Below the pieces are notes generated by a model. The model was not told the DNA's origin, did no database searches, and worked only from the letters and a program-made list of their open reading frames with translations. From assembly GCA_020809705.1 (NCBI GenBank), contig CP085832.1, positions 3,038,001-3,102,000 on the forward strand: a stretch of DNA of 64,000 bases, read 5' to 3'. The position numbers and the translations under genes are program-made. Position 1 is the first letter of the stretch. Each line of letters begins with the position of its first letter. The stretch is from Calonectria ilicicola. Its lineage: Eukaryota; Ascomycota; Sordariomycetes; Hypocreales; Nectriaceae. Of the stretch, positions 24,044 to 34,991 are shown in pieces.

Positions 24044-25978
24044 CGGGGGCTGCTGTTGCTGCTGCTGCTGCTGGCGGGCTCTGTTCCGGGTGCGGTGCAG
24101 TGCAGTTGCGATTTGGAGGATTCGGCTGCAGTGCCATCCAGACGGGCAGAGGGGAACAACACTGGGGACGTGTCAATGGGCTTTATAAATAAAGAATGAA
24201 GGCGCCAAAGTTTGGCCGAGTGCGACGTCACCAACTGAGACTTATTTCCAGAATAGGAAATGAGCTCTGTTTTGTGTCGTGCATGCAGCTGGTATTGGCC
24301 CGGCCCATCCATGCATCATCATCATCTCCTCTCTTTGGGGCAAATTAATTTGCAGGTGTTTGGTTTGCCATACGTGCCACGAGTATGACTAACGAGCAAA
24401 CAGAAGAAAAAAAACAGGATGCGTCAATGCAGTGCATTTTCGAGGCGCATTGAGCCACAAACCCGGCATCAAATGAGACTTGTTTATTCATCCCCAACTT
24501 TGTTCAATACGAGGCTTGTGAGTTGTTTTAGCGCGAGATCAGGTGACCTGTCTTAGCCTCGATTTCACACCTGCATCGATTTTCCCTGTCAGTCATTCGA
24601 GGGGTGGGTGTCATGTTATGGCGGCTGAATGGGACCGTTGCTTTGCTCCTGGGCAAAAATAGCAGCAGTCAGCAGATGGTGGGGAGGGGAGGACTCAGAT
24701 CATAGAATGCCAAATGCTGATTGTTCTTATCGCCTTGGAAACGAAAAGTACAGTTATTTTTATATATGAAATGCGCATAAACTGTACAACCATGGAAGTG
24801 TGAGCTTGCTTCCTGCTCAAAATCGATTATGTGTGCACAAATGGAGGGAGAGTGGTTGGGAAAATCTGCTGAGATTTTGTTGGTCTTCAACCACACAACC
24901 CGATCCTTGATCCTTGACCAACAACGCGCCCTTTCTACGTCATGGATGAAACTCTAGAACCTGTGCCGTACATATGCATGGCATTTGATATTTCTACTAA
25001 AGCGACTTGGGTTTTAGGGGCTAATTAATTTCTACCGTCTGGCTAGTTCCTTTTCCCCAGGGAAATCAATTGAATCTGCAAAACAGCCTCTCGCTGAACC
25101 TTATGATCTTCTAGATAAGCACCCAAGATAACCTTTATGGAGGCATTATGCATTTCAAGACCACATTGAAACTGAGCTAGAAATTATATTTATAGCTTGT
25201 TCATAAAGTTAAGCTGTATATTAAGAATGCATTGCCCCATAAGAAATTATAGAGTTGCATTGGCTTATTTTCTTGTGTGTGATTCCATATTTCATCTCCT
25301 TTTGCATTTTCAAGTTAAGTGCATGCACGTGAGAGCAACTGCCTGTATATCTATGCTCCCAGGCCTCAAATAGTGTGCAACTATTCCCCGATGATAATTT
25401 TCAAGGCTTTCATTAAACTTCCCCTGTAGGCATCAATGGTTGCGAGATCGCAAGGCGGTGCACTTGTTTCTTTGTGAAATGCATGATTGAAGAACATCTT
25501 GTTCGGTGAGAAAATTAGTTCTTGAGTCAGGACAAATCCGCCTACCGATAGTGGCTGTGGCTCATAGGAAGCAATAGCTGAGTTTGGGATACGAGTGTGG
25601 TCGTGTGCAAAGGATTCTGGCTGTCAAACAGAACCATGGAAAAGTTCTCTGGTACAAATACCCAATGACGAGAAACAATGGAAAACGTGCCCTCAGGAAG
25701 AATCCGTCGGTATCTGAAGTGGGCAAGTGACTGTTTAGTGGGAGCCTTGCCAAGAACACAGCCACCCAAAAATGCTGTGATGTTGTTGGTCAGCAATGAG
25801 ATTGCAGGGGAGGATTTGTTCAGCCGCAAAACCCATGAAAGGCATACCGCTGTAGAAATTCAAGTATTTGTATTCAAAAAAAGAAAATGCACCTGAATCA
25901 TGCTTTTTGCTTCACTGTATTTACTATCCTCAGCACATTGTTGCCATAGTCGAGATTCTAACTTACCAATATTTCAAC
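24044..25978. other. AT-rich gene-free spacer
   Basis: Divergent region between the FAD oxidoreductase and the HET gene. It begins with a CTG repeat at 24051-24074 and is AT-rich from about 24650 onward. Frames such as those at 24669-24896 and 25542-25829 have no motif. It marks the change from the GC-rich conserved part to the AT-richer accessory part of the window. Confidence 0.5.
24051..24074. repeat. CTG/CAG trinucleotide repeat
   Basis: Eight CTG-type units with one TTG interruption, a few bases upstream of the FAD oxidoreductase ATG. On the transcribed strand it is a CAG repeat in the 5' UTR. Confidence 0.85.
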
Positions 25979-27304
25979 ATGCGGCTCATCAATACTACTA
26001 CTTACGAGTTGCACTATGACGATATGAACAATTTCAAACAAGAAGGCTACGCGATTCTTTCCCATCGCTGGATTGGAGAGGAAATCACTTTTGACCAACT
26101 TCCCAATTATATCGCCGCGCTTCGAGCAGGCATCAACATCCAGAGTACACCTCAGCTGTTCAAGATTTATGGCGCATGTCAAATCGCTCGAGGAGGGGGA
26201 ATCAAGTGGATGTGGATCGATTCGTGCTGCATCGACAAAAAGAATGCGGTCGAGGAGTCGGAATCTATCAACTCCATGTTCAAGTGGTATCGCAATGCCC
26301 GAGTGTGCATAACCTACCTGAGCGATGTGGAAAAGAGAACTGGCACTTCAGAATCAAGCCTTGATATCTTCACAAGTATTGAATCAGGAAAGCCGTCCGC
26401 ATGGTTCACGCGGGGTTGGACTCTACAGGAGCTCTTAGCCCCAAGGGAAATGTATTTTTATGACAAAAACTGGGAATGTCTGGGCCAGAAGGGAACATTG
26501 GCAAATGAAATCGAAAGCATCACTCGCATAAGCGCGAAATACATTACGGGCGAAGAGGATTTTAGGCAGGCCTGCATCGCAGTAAAGATAAGCTGGATGG
26601 CTACGCGCAAGACCAAGAGAATTGAAGACATTACTTACAGTATGCTGGGCATTTTTGATGTTTATATGATACCGCAATATGGAGAGGGCACGCGCGCGTT
26701 TACGAGGTTACAAAGAGCACTTCTGGAGACATCAACTGACGAATCATTATTTGCATGGAAGATGCCCCAACTTGGGGACGGACTACAGTACACACAAGAC
26801 ACTGCAGAATGGGGGCCGGACGAATGGGGACTATTAGCAGCAACGCCGGAGTGGTTCAAGGATTCTGAGGATATCACTATTCAACGCACATATATGAACC
26901 CTCCGGTAGAAAGAATTGAAGGAGGGTTCACTGTGGAACGAGAAGGAATTCATATCACGACCCCCGGTGTATCTTGGAATTTTTTAACTACTTTGGTGGA
27001 GTTTACATGCGTGGGAATTTTTCCAATGCTATATTACGATCATCTACGACAACAGAGACCGTTTCCTCTGGAGCTCAATTGCTACAGGAAAGATCAATTT
27101 GGGAGAGTGAGGCCTATCCACATTTACCTCCGCCCATTCACCGGACCCTCGGGCAGGTACTTGAAACGGATCCGATGCAATGAATATGGGGTATTTGGGA
27201 GAAAGATCTCTTGGAAACCATCTTCTATTGAACCGACGCCTGAACCATCTTGCAACCAGCACCAAACCGCATGGAATGACATACATTATATTTACAGGCT
27301 TTGA
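25979..27304 (+). CDS. HET-domain (heterokaryon incompatibility) protein
   Basis: Single exon, 441 residues from the ATG at 25979. The frame is open 37 codons further upstream, but MRLINTTTYEL is the standard start of this family. HET-domain proteins trigger programmed cell death when incompatible nuclei or symbionts meet. The three conserved HET blocks are visible: YAILSHRW (about residues 24-31), the central KWMWIDSCCIDKKNAVEESE (about 78-97), and WFTRGWTLQELLAP (about 142-155). YDKNWECLGQK follows, then RIEDITYSMLGIFDVYMIPQ and GEGTRAFTRLQ near 220-250. The C-terminal 190 residues carry no NACHT, WD40 or ankyrin repeats, so this is a short stand-alone HET protein. It ends 61 bp from the convergent NmrA-like gene. 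Intact. Confidence 0.93.
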   Translation: MRLINTTTYELHYDDMNNFKQEGYAILSHRWIGEEITFDQLPNYIAALRAGINIQSTPQLFKIYGACQIARGGGIKWMWIDSCCIDKKNAVEESESINSMFKWYRNARVCITYLSDVEKRTGTSESSLDIFTSIESGKPSAWFTRGWTLQELLAPREMYFYDKNWECLGQKGTLANEIESITRISAKYITGEEDFRQACIAVKISWMATRKTKRIEDITYSMLGIFDVYMIPQYGEGTRAFTRLQRALLETSTDESLFAWKMPQLGDGLQYTQDTAEWGPDEWGLLAATPEWFKDSEDITIQRTYMNPPVERIEGGFTVEREGIHITTPGVSWNFLTTLVEFTCVGIFPMLYYDHLRQQRPFPLELNCYRKDQFGRVRPIHIYLRPFTGPSGRYLKRIRCNEYGVFGRKISWKPSSIEPTPEPSCNQHQTAWNDIHYIYRL

Positions 27305-27365
27305 AATGAACTGAGATGGAGTCTTGATTTCTGATAGATTTTACTTCTATCCCCGTCGGGTAGGC

Positions 27366-28530
27366 TTAGGCCGGACCCTGCCATTTTGACCTTGCAAGCC
27401 ATTCTTCAAATGTGCTTGCGCGTACTCCAAGGTCCTCCCAGGATGTATCGTCCTTTTCATCAATCGTCCCATAGCAAATCTTGTCCTTTGGAGCCACCTC
27501 GATCCATTGCATCATCTGTCTGATATCTTCCTCATAGCCCTTACCAACAGTGGCTGCAACAACTGATCCCCATTCGTCAATCGAGGTAGCCTCAAAGCTG
27601 GCGGGCTGGGAGGTGGCCTTGGAAAACGTGTCTGCAAATTCAGAAAAGCGCACTTTAGGGCTAACAACGGGATACGTTTTGGAACCGGTCTTTTCAGGAC
27701 CTTGAGCAAAAGCCTCTGAGTATAAATTGTAAGTACGGTGACGAAGATGGATAGAATGACTGGAGGTGTAATTACCACTGGCGTAAACGCCAATATCGTA
27801 ACCTGGATCGACCCAGTCTGCCAGTGTTTCACCTGGAACAGGTGCACAAAATCGGACAGAACCGTCTTCTGCAAAACTCAACAAGTTAGAATACTGAATG
27901 CGACACAAAACACCAACACAGACCTTGTCTTCGACAATACTGTGACCACATCATGTTTGTATAGAAAAGTCCTAGTTGAAGATTAGAATGTAGAATAACT
28001 ACAAAGAAACACAAAGTACCTGGGAGTAGGGAAGTAACAGCGGGCAAACGCTCCCTTGCCAACTGTTCAATCTGATGTTTGTAATCAAAATGGAAACCCT
28101 TGGTAAATTTCCCGTGGCTTGCTGCAGTGATATTTGGGAGGCTACTAAAGACAAAGTGAGCGACCTTGCAGTATTCTGCGGCCTCGACTATGTTGCGGCC
28201 TGCTTCCATCTCATGCTTCAGCTGGTCTTCAGTTTCAATCTTCTTACCGGGAAGCCGGTTATGTGTTACAGCAAAGACCCCATGGGCGCTTTTGAAAGCT
28301 TGCCGCAGGCTTTCAACATCATTGATGTCACCGCTCGTGATGGCTAGTTTTCCACTTGCCCCAAAGTCCTGTTGAAGCTGTCGAGCTGCTGAACCTTGCA
28401 CATCACGCGTGATGGCTCGGACATGAAATGCAGGGGAACTTTTAGCAAGAAGGGCTCGGATGACGCCCCTTCCTTGATTTCCCGTTGCACCTAAGACAAC
28501 AATTGTGCGAGGGTGGTGAATTGATGCCAT
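27366..28530 (-). CDS. NmrA-like NAD(P)-binding protein
   Basis: Four exons (28530-28020, 27971-27924, 27868-27776, 27715-27366) give 333 residues. The family has the atypical short-chain dehydrogenase fold; members act as redox-sensing regulators like NmrA or as isoflavone-reductase-like enzymes. The N-terminus shows the NAD(P)-binding motif VVLGATGNQGRGVIRALL (residues 11-28), then SSLPN in the active-site strand. Splicing restores SLLPGLFYTNMMWSQY and then CRRQEDGSVRFCAPVPGE. Exons 2 and 3 are only 48 and 93 nt. The third intron (27775-27716) is 60 nt with no stop and a frame-preserving length, so skipping it adds 20 residues. I prefer splicing because it joins DIGVYAS to EAFAQG. The YxxxK dyad of classical dehydrogenases is not obvious, which suits a sensor role. 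Confidence 0.87.
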
Positions 28531-29756
28531 GGCCGAACACTCTCGCTTGTGAGATGTATGTGCATCCTACGACAAAGATCATCCTCAGATATTTATACCA
28601 CCTGTTCAAAGCTTCCGTGCATATTTGTCAGCAGCGCTGTCACAAGAACGCCACGTTTGACACATGTGGGTTTGAGGTGCATAGCGGATATACGGATATA
28701 CTTGGCAAGGTACACCTTTTTATCTCGTAAATCAACTAGAAACGATAAATCTATTATGATATCGGAAACATGTGATTTTTCTCATTCGCGTTTGGTTAAA
28801 TCACAGCCAAGCTATGCCGTGCATTCACTCGAGCCCATTGATTCTAAAACATGCATGGACGCACAGCAGAGAAACGAAGGATGATGGCAGATGGATATTG
28901 TGACAAAGTCTCAAAGTCTAAGCTTACAAGGGCACAGATTGATCAATTAATAAGTAAAAGTGGGTTTAATATTGTATTGAAATATGATTAGTGCGTGCAT
29001 GGATGTCAGAGCGTGAGCAAAACCAACACCCAGATTCTTCTCAGTTACCCTATTCGGATGAAGACATGCGATGATAGTTTTCCAGAAGAGATTGAAAAGA
29101 ATAATCTTGATGATGTGTTACAGGCAGTGGCAGGGACGTTGATATATTAGGTCTTTTTGGCGAATAAAATAGCCGTTGAAAAAAGATTGGCTGAGATCCT
29201 CTGGTTTGATCATAATGGAAAATGTCCTATGAAGGTTAAAATAAAGCCGTATAAAATTTATGAATTAATGGGATCCTTGAAGGTTGCTTGTTTTCTATCA
29301 CACACCGTCCATGAAGCCTGTTTTGGATTATCTGATTGACATATAATCTACTATTTGTGCTATTTGTTATATGTTTCGAAGTATAAGGGTTAGGGTTAGG
29401 GTTGAGTATAGATATAATAACCCTGGACATCGCCCCCCCCCCATGATTCATCCTTTACTCCTTGGAAATTTATTAAATAATTCGTCTTTTAATTATTACT
29501 TAGCCGAAAACCTCCTGTAACTGGGGTCAATAGCGCAATGAACAACTGTGGGGAAGAAGGCTTTCATCACGGATGGTTGATAACGCATCCATCAACAAGG
29601 TCAAGTCCCTGTAATTCGAAAGTTGATTTTGTAGTGCTACCTTCATTGTATTGAAAATTTCAGAGTGGTTTATTTAGCGTATATCAAGGTATCATAGATA
29701 TTTACATTTGCGTGTCGTAAGTTTGGACGAAATCAGCCGTCTATCCTCAACCTCGT
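28531..29756. other. AT-rich intergenic region with telomere-like repeat
   Basis: Spacer between the start of the NmrA-like gene and the 3' end of the MFSD1-like gene. It contains three TTAGGG-type units at 29386-29403 and a C run near 29431-29442. No gene is seen. Confidence 0.6.
29386..29403 (+). repeat. Interstitial telomere-like repeat (TTAGGG)3
   Basis: Eighteen bases equal three perfect hexamers of the fungal telomere repeat, with the G-rich strand on plus, flanked by unrelated AT-rich sequence. It is internal, not at a contig end. Confidence 0.85.
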
Positions 29757-31539
29757 CTAATAGTTATTGCCAGTGGCCACGCCCCAAAAGTATGCGGCCC
29801 ATGCACCAAAAATCAAGACAATGACAGCAACAAAGTTTACAAGACCGAGCTGTCGATTCCAACCGGCCTTTTCACCCGTCTCAAACTCTTCCTTGGCAGC
29901 AGTGATGCGGTGTCCATTCTTGATCCTCTTCACCCGACTCCACTGCAAGGAGCCGATAACATCGCTGGCATATGACAGGGCGACCATGCAGAAGCCAACA
30001 ACAACGGACCCGGCTGCAAGAGCCACATAAAGGATAACGACGTTATTGTAACTGTTATTGTCGCGGTCTTGAATGTATCCCGCAAGAATGCCGACAATGA
30101 TGGTCATACTGTTGTTGATGGCAATTTTGATGGCGTAGCCGGACCCAAAGACTTCCTGATACCACATGCTCGTGCGGATACTGTCAATGATGACTGTGGG
30201 ACCGAGCGAGGATGCAAAGGCGTAGATGCCAAAACTTGCGGCCGTTCCGGAAACCGTGGGTCCCCAGGCTGCGAGGCACATTGCCAAGAGCATGCCGAGA
30301 CCGCACACAAGCATGACGGAGAGTCGTTGTCCGATAAAGTCCACGAAAATGCCCACAAATGGGACAAAGAAAAAGCCCAGGTATTGCGACATGGCAGAGT
30401 ACCAGCCCGCTGTAACGGCGGAGACCTTGAAGCGTTGTTGGGCTAGCTCGGTACCGTTAGAAGAAAAGACGTTGGCAGTAGAGGTTTGGAACAAGGAAAA
30501 TAGGCAGATAAGCCAGAAAGACCAAGGCAAGCGCAGCATTTTCTTGAGTTCGAACTTTTTGTTGCTTTCTGTGAGCTTTTCCCCAGTAGCTGGGTCGTGG
30601 GTTCCGGTGTATCGCTTCTCGCACCAGCGAGTGAACCACCAGAAAAACAAGGTTGCAACGTTGGTGAAGAGGTTCATGAAGACGGACATCCAGTAGGCCC
30701 AGCTAAAGTCTCCAAGGTTTTCTGAGATGATGTTTGCTGTGGATTTGCCGACGAATGAGCCAATCTTTCCGATGCCGAGCTCAAAGGCCAGAGTGGAGGC
30801 AAAGCCGGATGATGGGGGGAACCAAGAGGAAAAGATTTTGTACTGAGCGACCTGAGTCGCAACATCGCCAAGGGCTTGAACGACGACGCCAAAAATCATG
30901 AACTTGTAGTTTCGTACTGTGGTTGCAGCAGCAATGAGGATGGCGCCAAGACTAAAGACGGCATTTCCCCAGAGCATGGTATCTGTGTGATGGTGATTAG
31001 TCACCCGCCACCGCAACCATTGGCCATTGGACAAGGAATGGACTTACTGGCACCTCCATAACGGTCTGTGAGGATTCCGCTAAACAGAATCAAAGTGGTT
31101 TTGATAAAATTCTCACTTGATTCGAGCACGGCGTACTGGGTGTTGGTAATGTGAAGTTGCTGGGGGCGCACCACTCGTTAGCAGGGCGTGTCTGTGGGAC
31201 GGGACAATTGAGGTGACACACCTTCTTGAGCGTGCTCTTCAATGCTCCGGTGACACCACTGCTCCAATGGCCGCCGAAGCCAATCATGCTAACCACGATG
31301 ACTGACAAAATCTTCATGTTCAAGGGAACGGGCTTCTTGCCAGAGTGCTCAGACGCGTCATCGCTGGGGCTGGGGCTGGCCACGACTGAGACATTGGGAA
31401 GGCCATCTTGACGAGATTTTTCGTGCGACGAGTCCATGACGAGCAGAAAGCAGATGCAGCTGGACAGAGCCAACAAAGCCAAGATGAGAATGGGATACTC
31501 CAAAAACATGATGAGACGGACGGAGGTTGGCACTGACAT
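29757..31539 (-). CDS. MFS transporter, MFSD1-like group
   Basis: Three exons: 31539-31222, 31159-31048 and 30982-29757. From the first ATG the protein has 551 residues; from the second in-frame ATG (31437, MDSSHEKSRQ) it has 517, and that start gives a normal cytosolic tail. Splicing builds MIGFGGHWSSGVTGALKSTL, then NTQYAVLESSENFIKTTLIL, then FSGILTDRYGGANTMLWG, the first TM helices and motif A of this group. Further features are GVVVQALGDVATQVAQYKIF, SFVGKSTANIISENLG and a second half with FVGIFVDFIGQRLSVM. Members of this clade in fungi are mostly uncharacterised; the animal relative MFSD1 is lysosomal, so a vacuolar position is possible but not shown. Both introns are GT-AG. Intact. Confidence 0.87.
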
Positions 31540-32582
31540 TTATCAGATGAAGAAATGTGGGCCGTGCTCGCTTGGGCACAGCCATGCCTTGAACTTCACG
31601 ACGGTTGTCAATAAACGAGCCCCACTTAGTTCATGTTCGTCAAGCACCCGTTTCCACAAACGAACATGAGCCGACGTCGGCGACCGGGATTTTTTTTTTA
31701 TCTGATGTCGACTGACGAATCCATTGGATGATGCCAGCAGAGGAGGACCCGACTGTCGTGATCTGCTTGATTGATATCCCGCCCAACGGCTTCAACCGCC
31801 ATCATCGTGAATGCCAGCTCGCCCTCCAAAAATAGAGTTGACGGGGGTTAATTGACCTGGTCTGGGCGCTGCCATGTGCTGCAAAGGGTTCCAATACGTC
31901 TGAGAGCCCTTGGAAAACTCGTAAAGATAGAGAAAAACACTGAGCAAGGACATCATGCCATGGGATTTAGCCGTGGACCCCCATCTGTAATACACGCACT
32001 CACGATCCATGTAGTATGCATCATCTACCAAAAATCCCAATCGGCTGGTCCTGACCGCGTGCCCAGGGGCCCCCACGCCCACGCACACTAACCAAATTGC
32101 CGCTTGCAGGATTTTCTTCTCACTGTGAGAGACTGAGCTTCCGCTAATCCCGGTCGACAGGGATTTCACCCACGCAATTCTCTCACCGTGAGAGATGTCT
32201 TGAGCCGCTGGCGGGTCCATTCCTTTCACGTCATGGAAGAAGAATTGCACTTTGTCGCGTGGTCTTGACTCGCGCTGCGACTATAAAAGCCTTGCCTCGT
32301 CAGCTCTGTACCGTCGCGAGGTCCGTCCATCTCACTCTTCCCCCCTAGCGCTCTCGCCGAGTTTGGAGGAGAGAAAGCCCAGCCATAGTCCTAGAATTCT
32401 GAGCGACGGGCCAAGGATACCAGTCTTAGCTCCACATAGTCTCTATTGGTCCCTATGAGGCAACAGAGGCCGATATTTCACGTGATGACAATGGGTCAAC
32501 TCACCGATGAGGTCCGGTCGCGCAAAAGTGATTTCGCACAACAAACTCATGTGGCGATTGAAGCCCCAAGCCTCCACCTAAT
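31540..32582. promoter_or_regulatory. Divergent promoter region with paired palindromes
   Basis: Separates the MFSD1-like gene (-) from the TPR-like gene (+). It contains two copies of the palindrome TCTCACNGTGAGA at 32118-32130 and 32181-32193, and a 33-codon upstream reading frame that runs into the start of the TPR-like gene. A T run lies near 31692. The frame at 31792-32250 on minus has no motif. Confidence 0.5.
32118..32194. promoter_or_regulatory. Two near-identical palindromes, candidate operator
   Basis: TCTCAC-T-GTGAGA (32118-32130) and CTCTCAC-C-GTGAGAG (32180-32194) are perfect palindromes around one central base and lie 63 bp apart, about six helical turns. Perfect dyads of this type are typical of dimeric transcription factor sites. 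Which factor binds is unknown. Confidence 0.4.
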
Positions 32583-32586
32583 ATGA
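32485..32586 (+). other. Upstream reading frame overlapping the next start (ATGA)
   Basis: A 33-codon frame begins at the ATG at 32485 (a second ATG is two codons on) and ends with TGA at 32584-32586, so its stop overlaps the ATG at 32583 as ATGA. It could be a translational control element, or the true N-terminus in a gene model with a missed splice. The peptide (MGQLTDEVRSRKSDFAQQTH from the second ATG) is not a recognised family to me. Confidence 0.35.
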
Positions 32587-34991
32587 GCACATGCCTGTGC
32601 AGCACTATCCGCCAACTGGCGGGTGATTTCGATGAAAAACACGCCCGGAACATCACGCCTGACCTGAACAAGCATCTGCAAGCAATTCGGGCCATTCTGT
32701 CAAAGTCCAAGCCGCTCGCCCGTGATGTCCGCTACCAGGTCATTCCGAATAACCAGCGGACCATGAAGATACTGTCCGTACGCTCTGGCGATTCCGTGAG
32801 CCTCAAGAGGATATGCGAACGGTTTGGCAACGACGCCGAGGGCTTCTGGAAGGCCTCCGGGGACTCGACCATCGCCGAGCTGCGTAGACGACTCTCGTGC
32901 ATCATTGTATTTCTTAGATCCACGCTAGATGCTCAAGCCATAGTTCCCCAAAACGTCTCCGCTTTTGTTCGAGAACAAAAGGTTTCTGAGATTCGATATG
33001 CGGGGAAGAAATATATCAAGATGGCCCGTAAGCTTGGCGGTGTGGGAGCAATATTCTGGCTCCCGTTGGACGTGCCGTCATCCACGTAAGTGGCCATGCC
33101 CGGGGGTCATCGCCGTTTGCTTATTTGTTTTAGATACGAAAGATACCTCAACATGGACGATGATCAGGCATTTAACCACCTGAACTCGCTGTGTACAGAG
33201 GGGCAGGCCTACAACAACTTTGTGCAGCGGCTTATTTCAACTCAACTCAACGGCTAGTAGCGGCTCTGTAATCACCTCTGCTCTCATCAACTAACTAATT
33301 TCGTAGGAGATTCTTTGGGAATGGCGTATTATAACCTGTTTGCTGAATATGGGGACATTCTCCCAAACTCTGATCGCTTACTTCTTCTGCTTCACACCCT
33401 GGGTGGCTCTAAAATCCCAGATTTGGTCCTAAAAAGTGTCAGGTTCCCTCAAAGAAGATGGAGTGAGGAGGGTGAACTCAAAAACATACCCGCTTCCGAG
33501 TTCGATCTACCACATGACTTGATCCAGCTTTTGTCCGATGAAAATTGTCTTGCAGAGGCTCTTGCACGCCCCGAGGTTACAAAGCATGTACTCGAGGATG
33601 GAACCCTTACCTGGTCCATATGTCCGCAATTTGTGGAGTTGTTTTCTAACACTCTGGTTCCACAAGCCCAAGAAAACCTGGCATCAATAGCCTTGAGACT
33701 CATCTGTTTTTCGGTTCCTCCTGCATATGAAGGCAAGACTGCTTGGTATGAATGTCTCGTCTCAATCCCGATTCCGGTCTCTTGACTAATTCAATCTAGG
33801 TCTCAACATATCAAAAAAGCGGTTTGGGATCTTTTAGATAAAGCAACCAATCAGAAAAAGGTGCCAGCATCTGATAAGCCGGTTGTGATAGATGCTCTGC
33901 TGTACCTTTGCGAAAGAGACTCGGTCACGGTTCGACGTCCCGCCGTGCAAAGGGCAAGAGCGATTTTGGCAAAATCCATGCCATATTATTTTCATGCCTC
34001 GATAGTACTTTTCGAGAGCATTCTTTTTCGCCTGGATGGTCTGCTCGTCAAGTCAGAGACCAAGATCCACGATTATCTTAGCCAAAGTCCGAACCCTGTC
34101 ACTCGCTTAGATAATGCCATCAAAGGAAGACTCCACATCTCACTACTGGAAAACAAGGTGCAGAATTATGACGAGGATGTCGCCTCGTGCATGTACGGAT
34201 GGGAGGGCATTTATCCTCTATCAACGCTTGAGATTGAAGTGACTCGGAGGCTTCAGGGACTGGCCGCAAAGTTCTTTCAGTCCATTGGAGATTTTAACGC
34301 AGCTCGAGCATCTTTGGAGCAACATTTGTGGTTGAACACGGCGAAACCTATCCGACGAAATACCCATCTTCTAATTGTTGGAAAACTCGCCGATGTTTAT
34401 TGCGAATTGCATGAATACGACAAAGCGATTGATATCCTGAGTCCAGATATAACCACCACGCCAGAGAGCGAGAGAAAAGGCCGGCCGTTTAGAAGACTGC
34501 TGTTGGCATCTGTCGAGGCAAACCTAGGAAAACTAAGATTGGATGTTGCAGAGACAATCCTCCAGCGGCTGGTTGAGGCTGAACCTGCAGCTCTGGATGA
34601 CATCAATGACCAATTTCTGCACATGCGGAGATTGATTTTGAGTGCTCGCACGGCGCACCACGGACGCAACTACGATGTGGCGCTTCAGCGGTGGAGGTTC
34701 GCCTTGCAGACAATGGAGCAACTCACAATATTCAGACCGAGACATCGATGCGAAGAGGCCATAATTTACCTTTCCATAACTCATGCGCAACTAAAACTTG
34801 GACACAATGACGGCGGGAGGCAATCATGGGCAACGGCAGTGGAGATATTGAGAACTGAGAGGTGTGAATACGTGGTCCCAGTATTTGCTACCACTTGGTT
34901 GCGAGAAATTGTCAGCACAATCCATGAATTGCAAGGATGGCCCTTTCGGATGATGCTGCCCGGAAGGAAACCCGACATTACATGGCCATGA
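32583..34991 (+). CDS. Unknown protein with C-terminal TPR-like helices
   Basis: Proposed exons 32583-33085, 33134-33252, 33307-33745 and 33800-34991, giving 750 residues. Introns 1 and 3 are GT-AG. Intron 2 must use a GC donor (CG|GCTAGT at 33253) with a good CTAAC branch and TAG acceptor; without it the frame stops at 33255. The N-terminal 170 residues are helical and basic with no family I know. The C-terminal part holds TPR-like helix pairs, for example GDFNAARASLEQHLWL, then VGKLADVYCELHEYDKAIDI near residues 525-570, and NYDVALQRWRFALQTMEQLT near 640-665. These suggest a protein-interaction scaffold; no catalytic domain is visible. It sits 266 bp before the P450 on the same strand. Alternative: the stop is real and the gene is broken. 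Confidence 0.7.

Noticed and set aside
29386..29403. A chromosome end or assembly junction at the TTAGGG repeat
   Set aside because: Only three units are present and ordinary single-copy sequence continues on both sides, so a true telomere is unlikely.
31792..32250. 152-residue minus-strand frame between the MFSD1-like and TPR-like genes
   Set aside because: No motif, no conserved start and low-complexity end; it overlaps the palindromic promoter elements.
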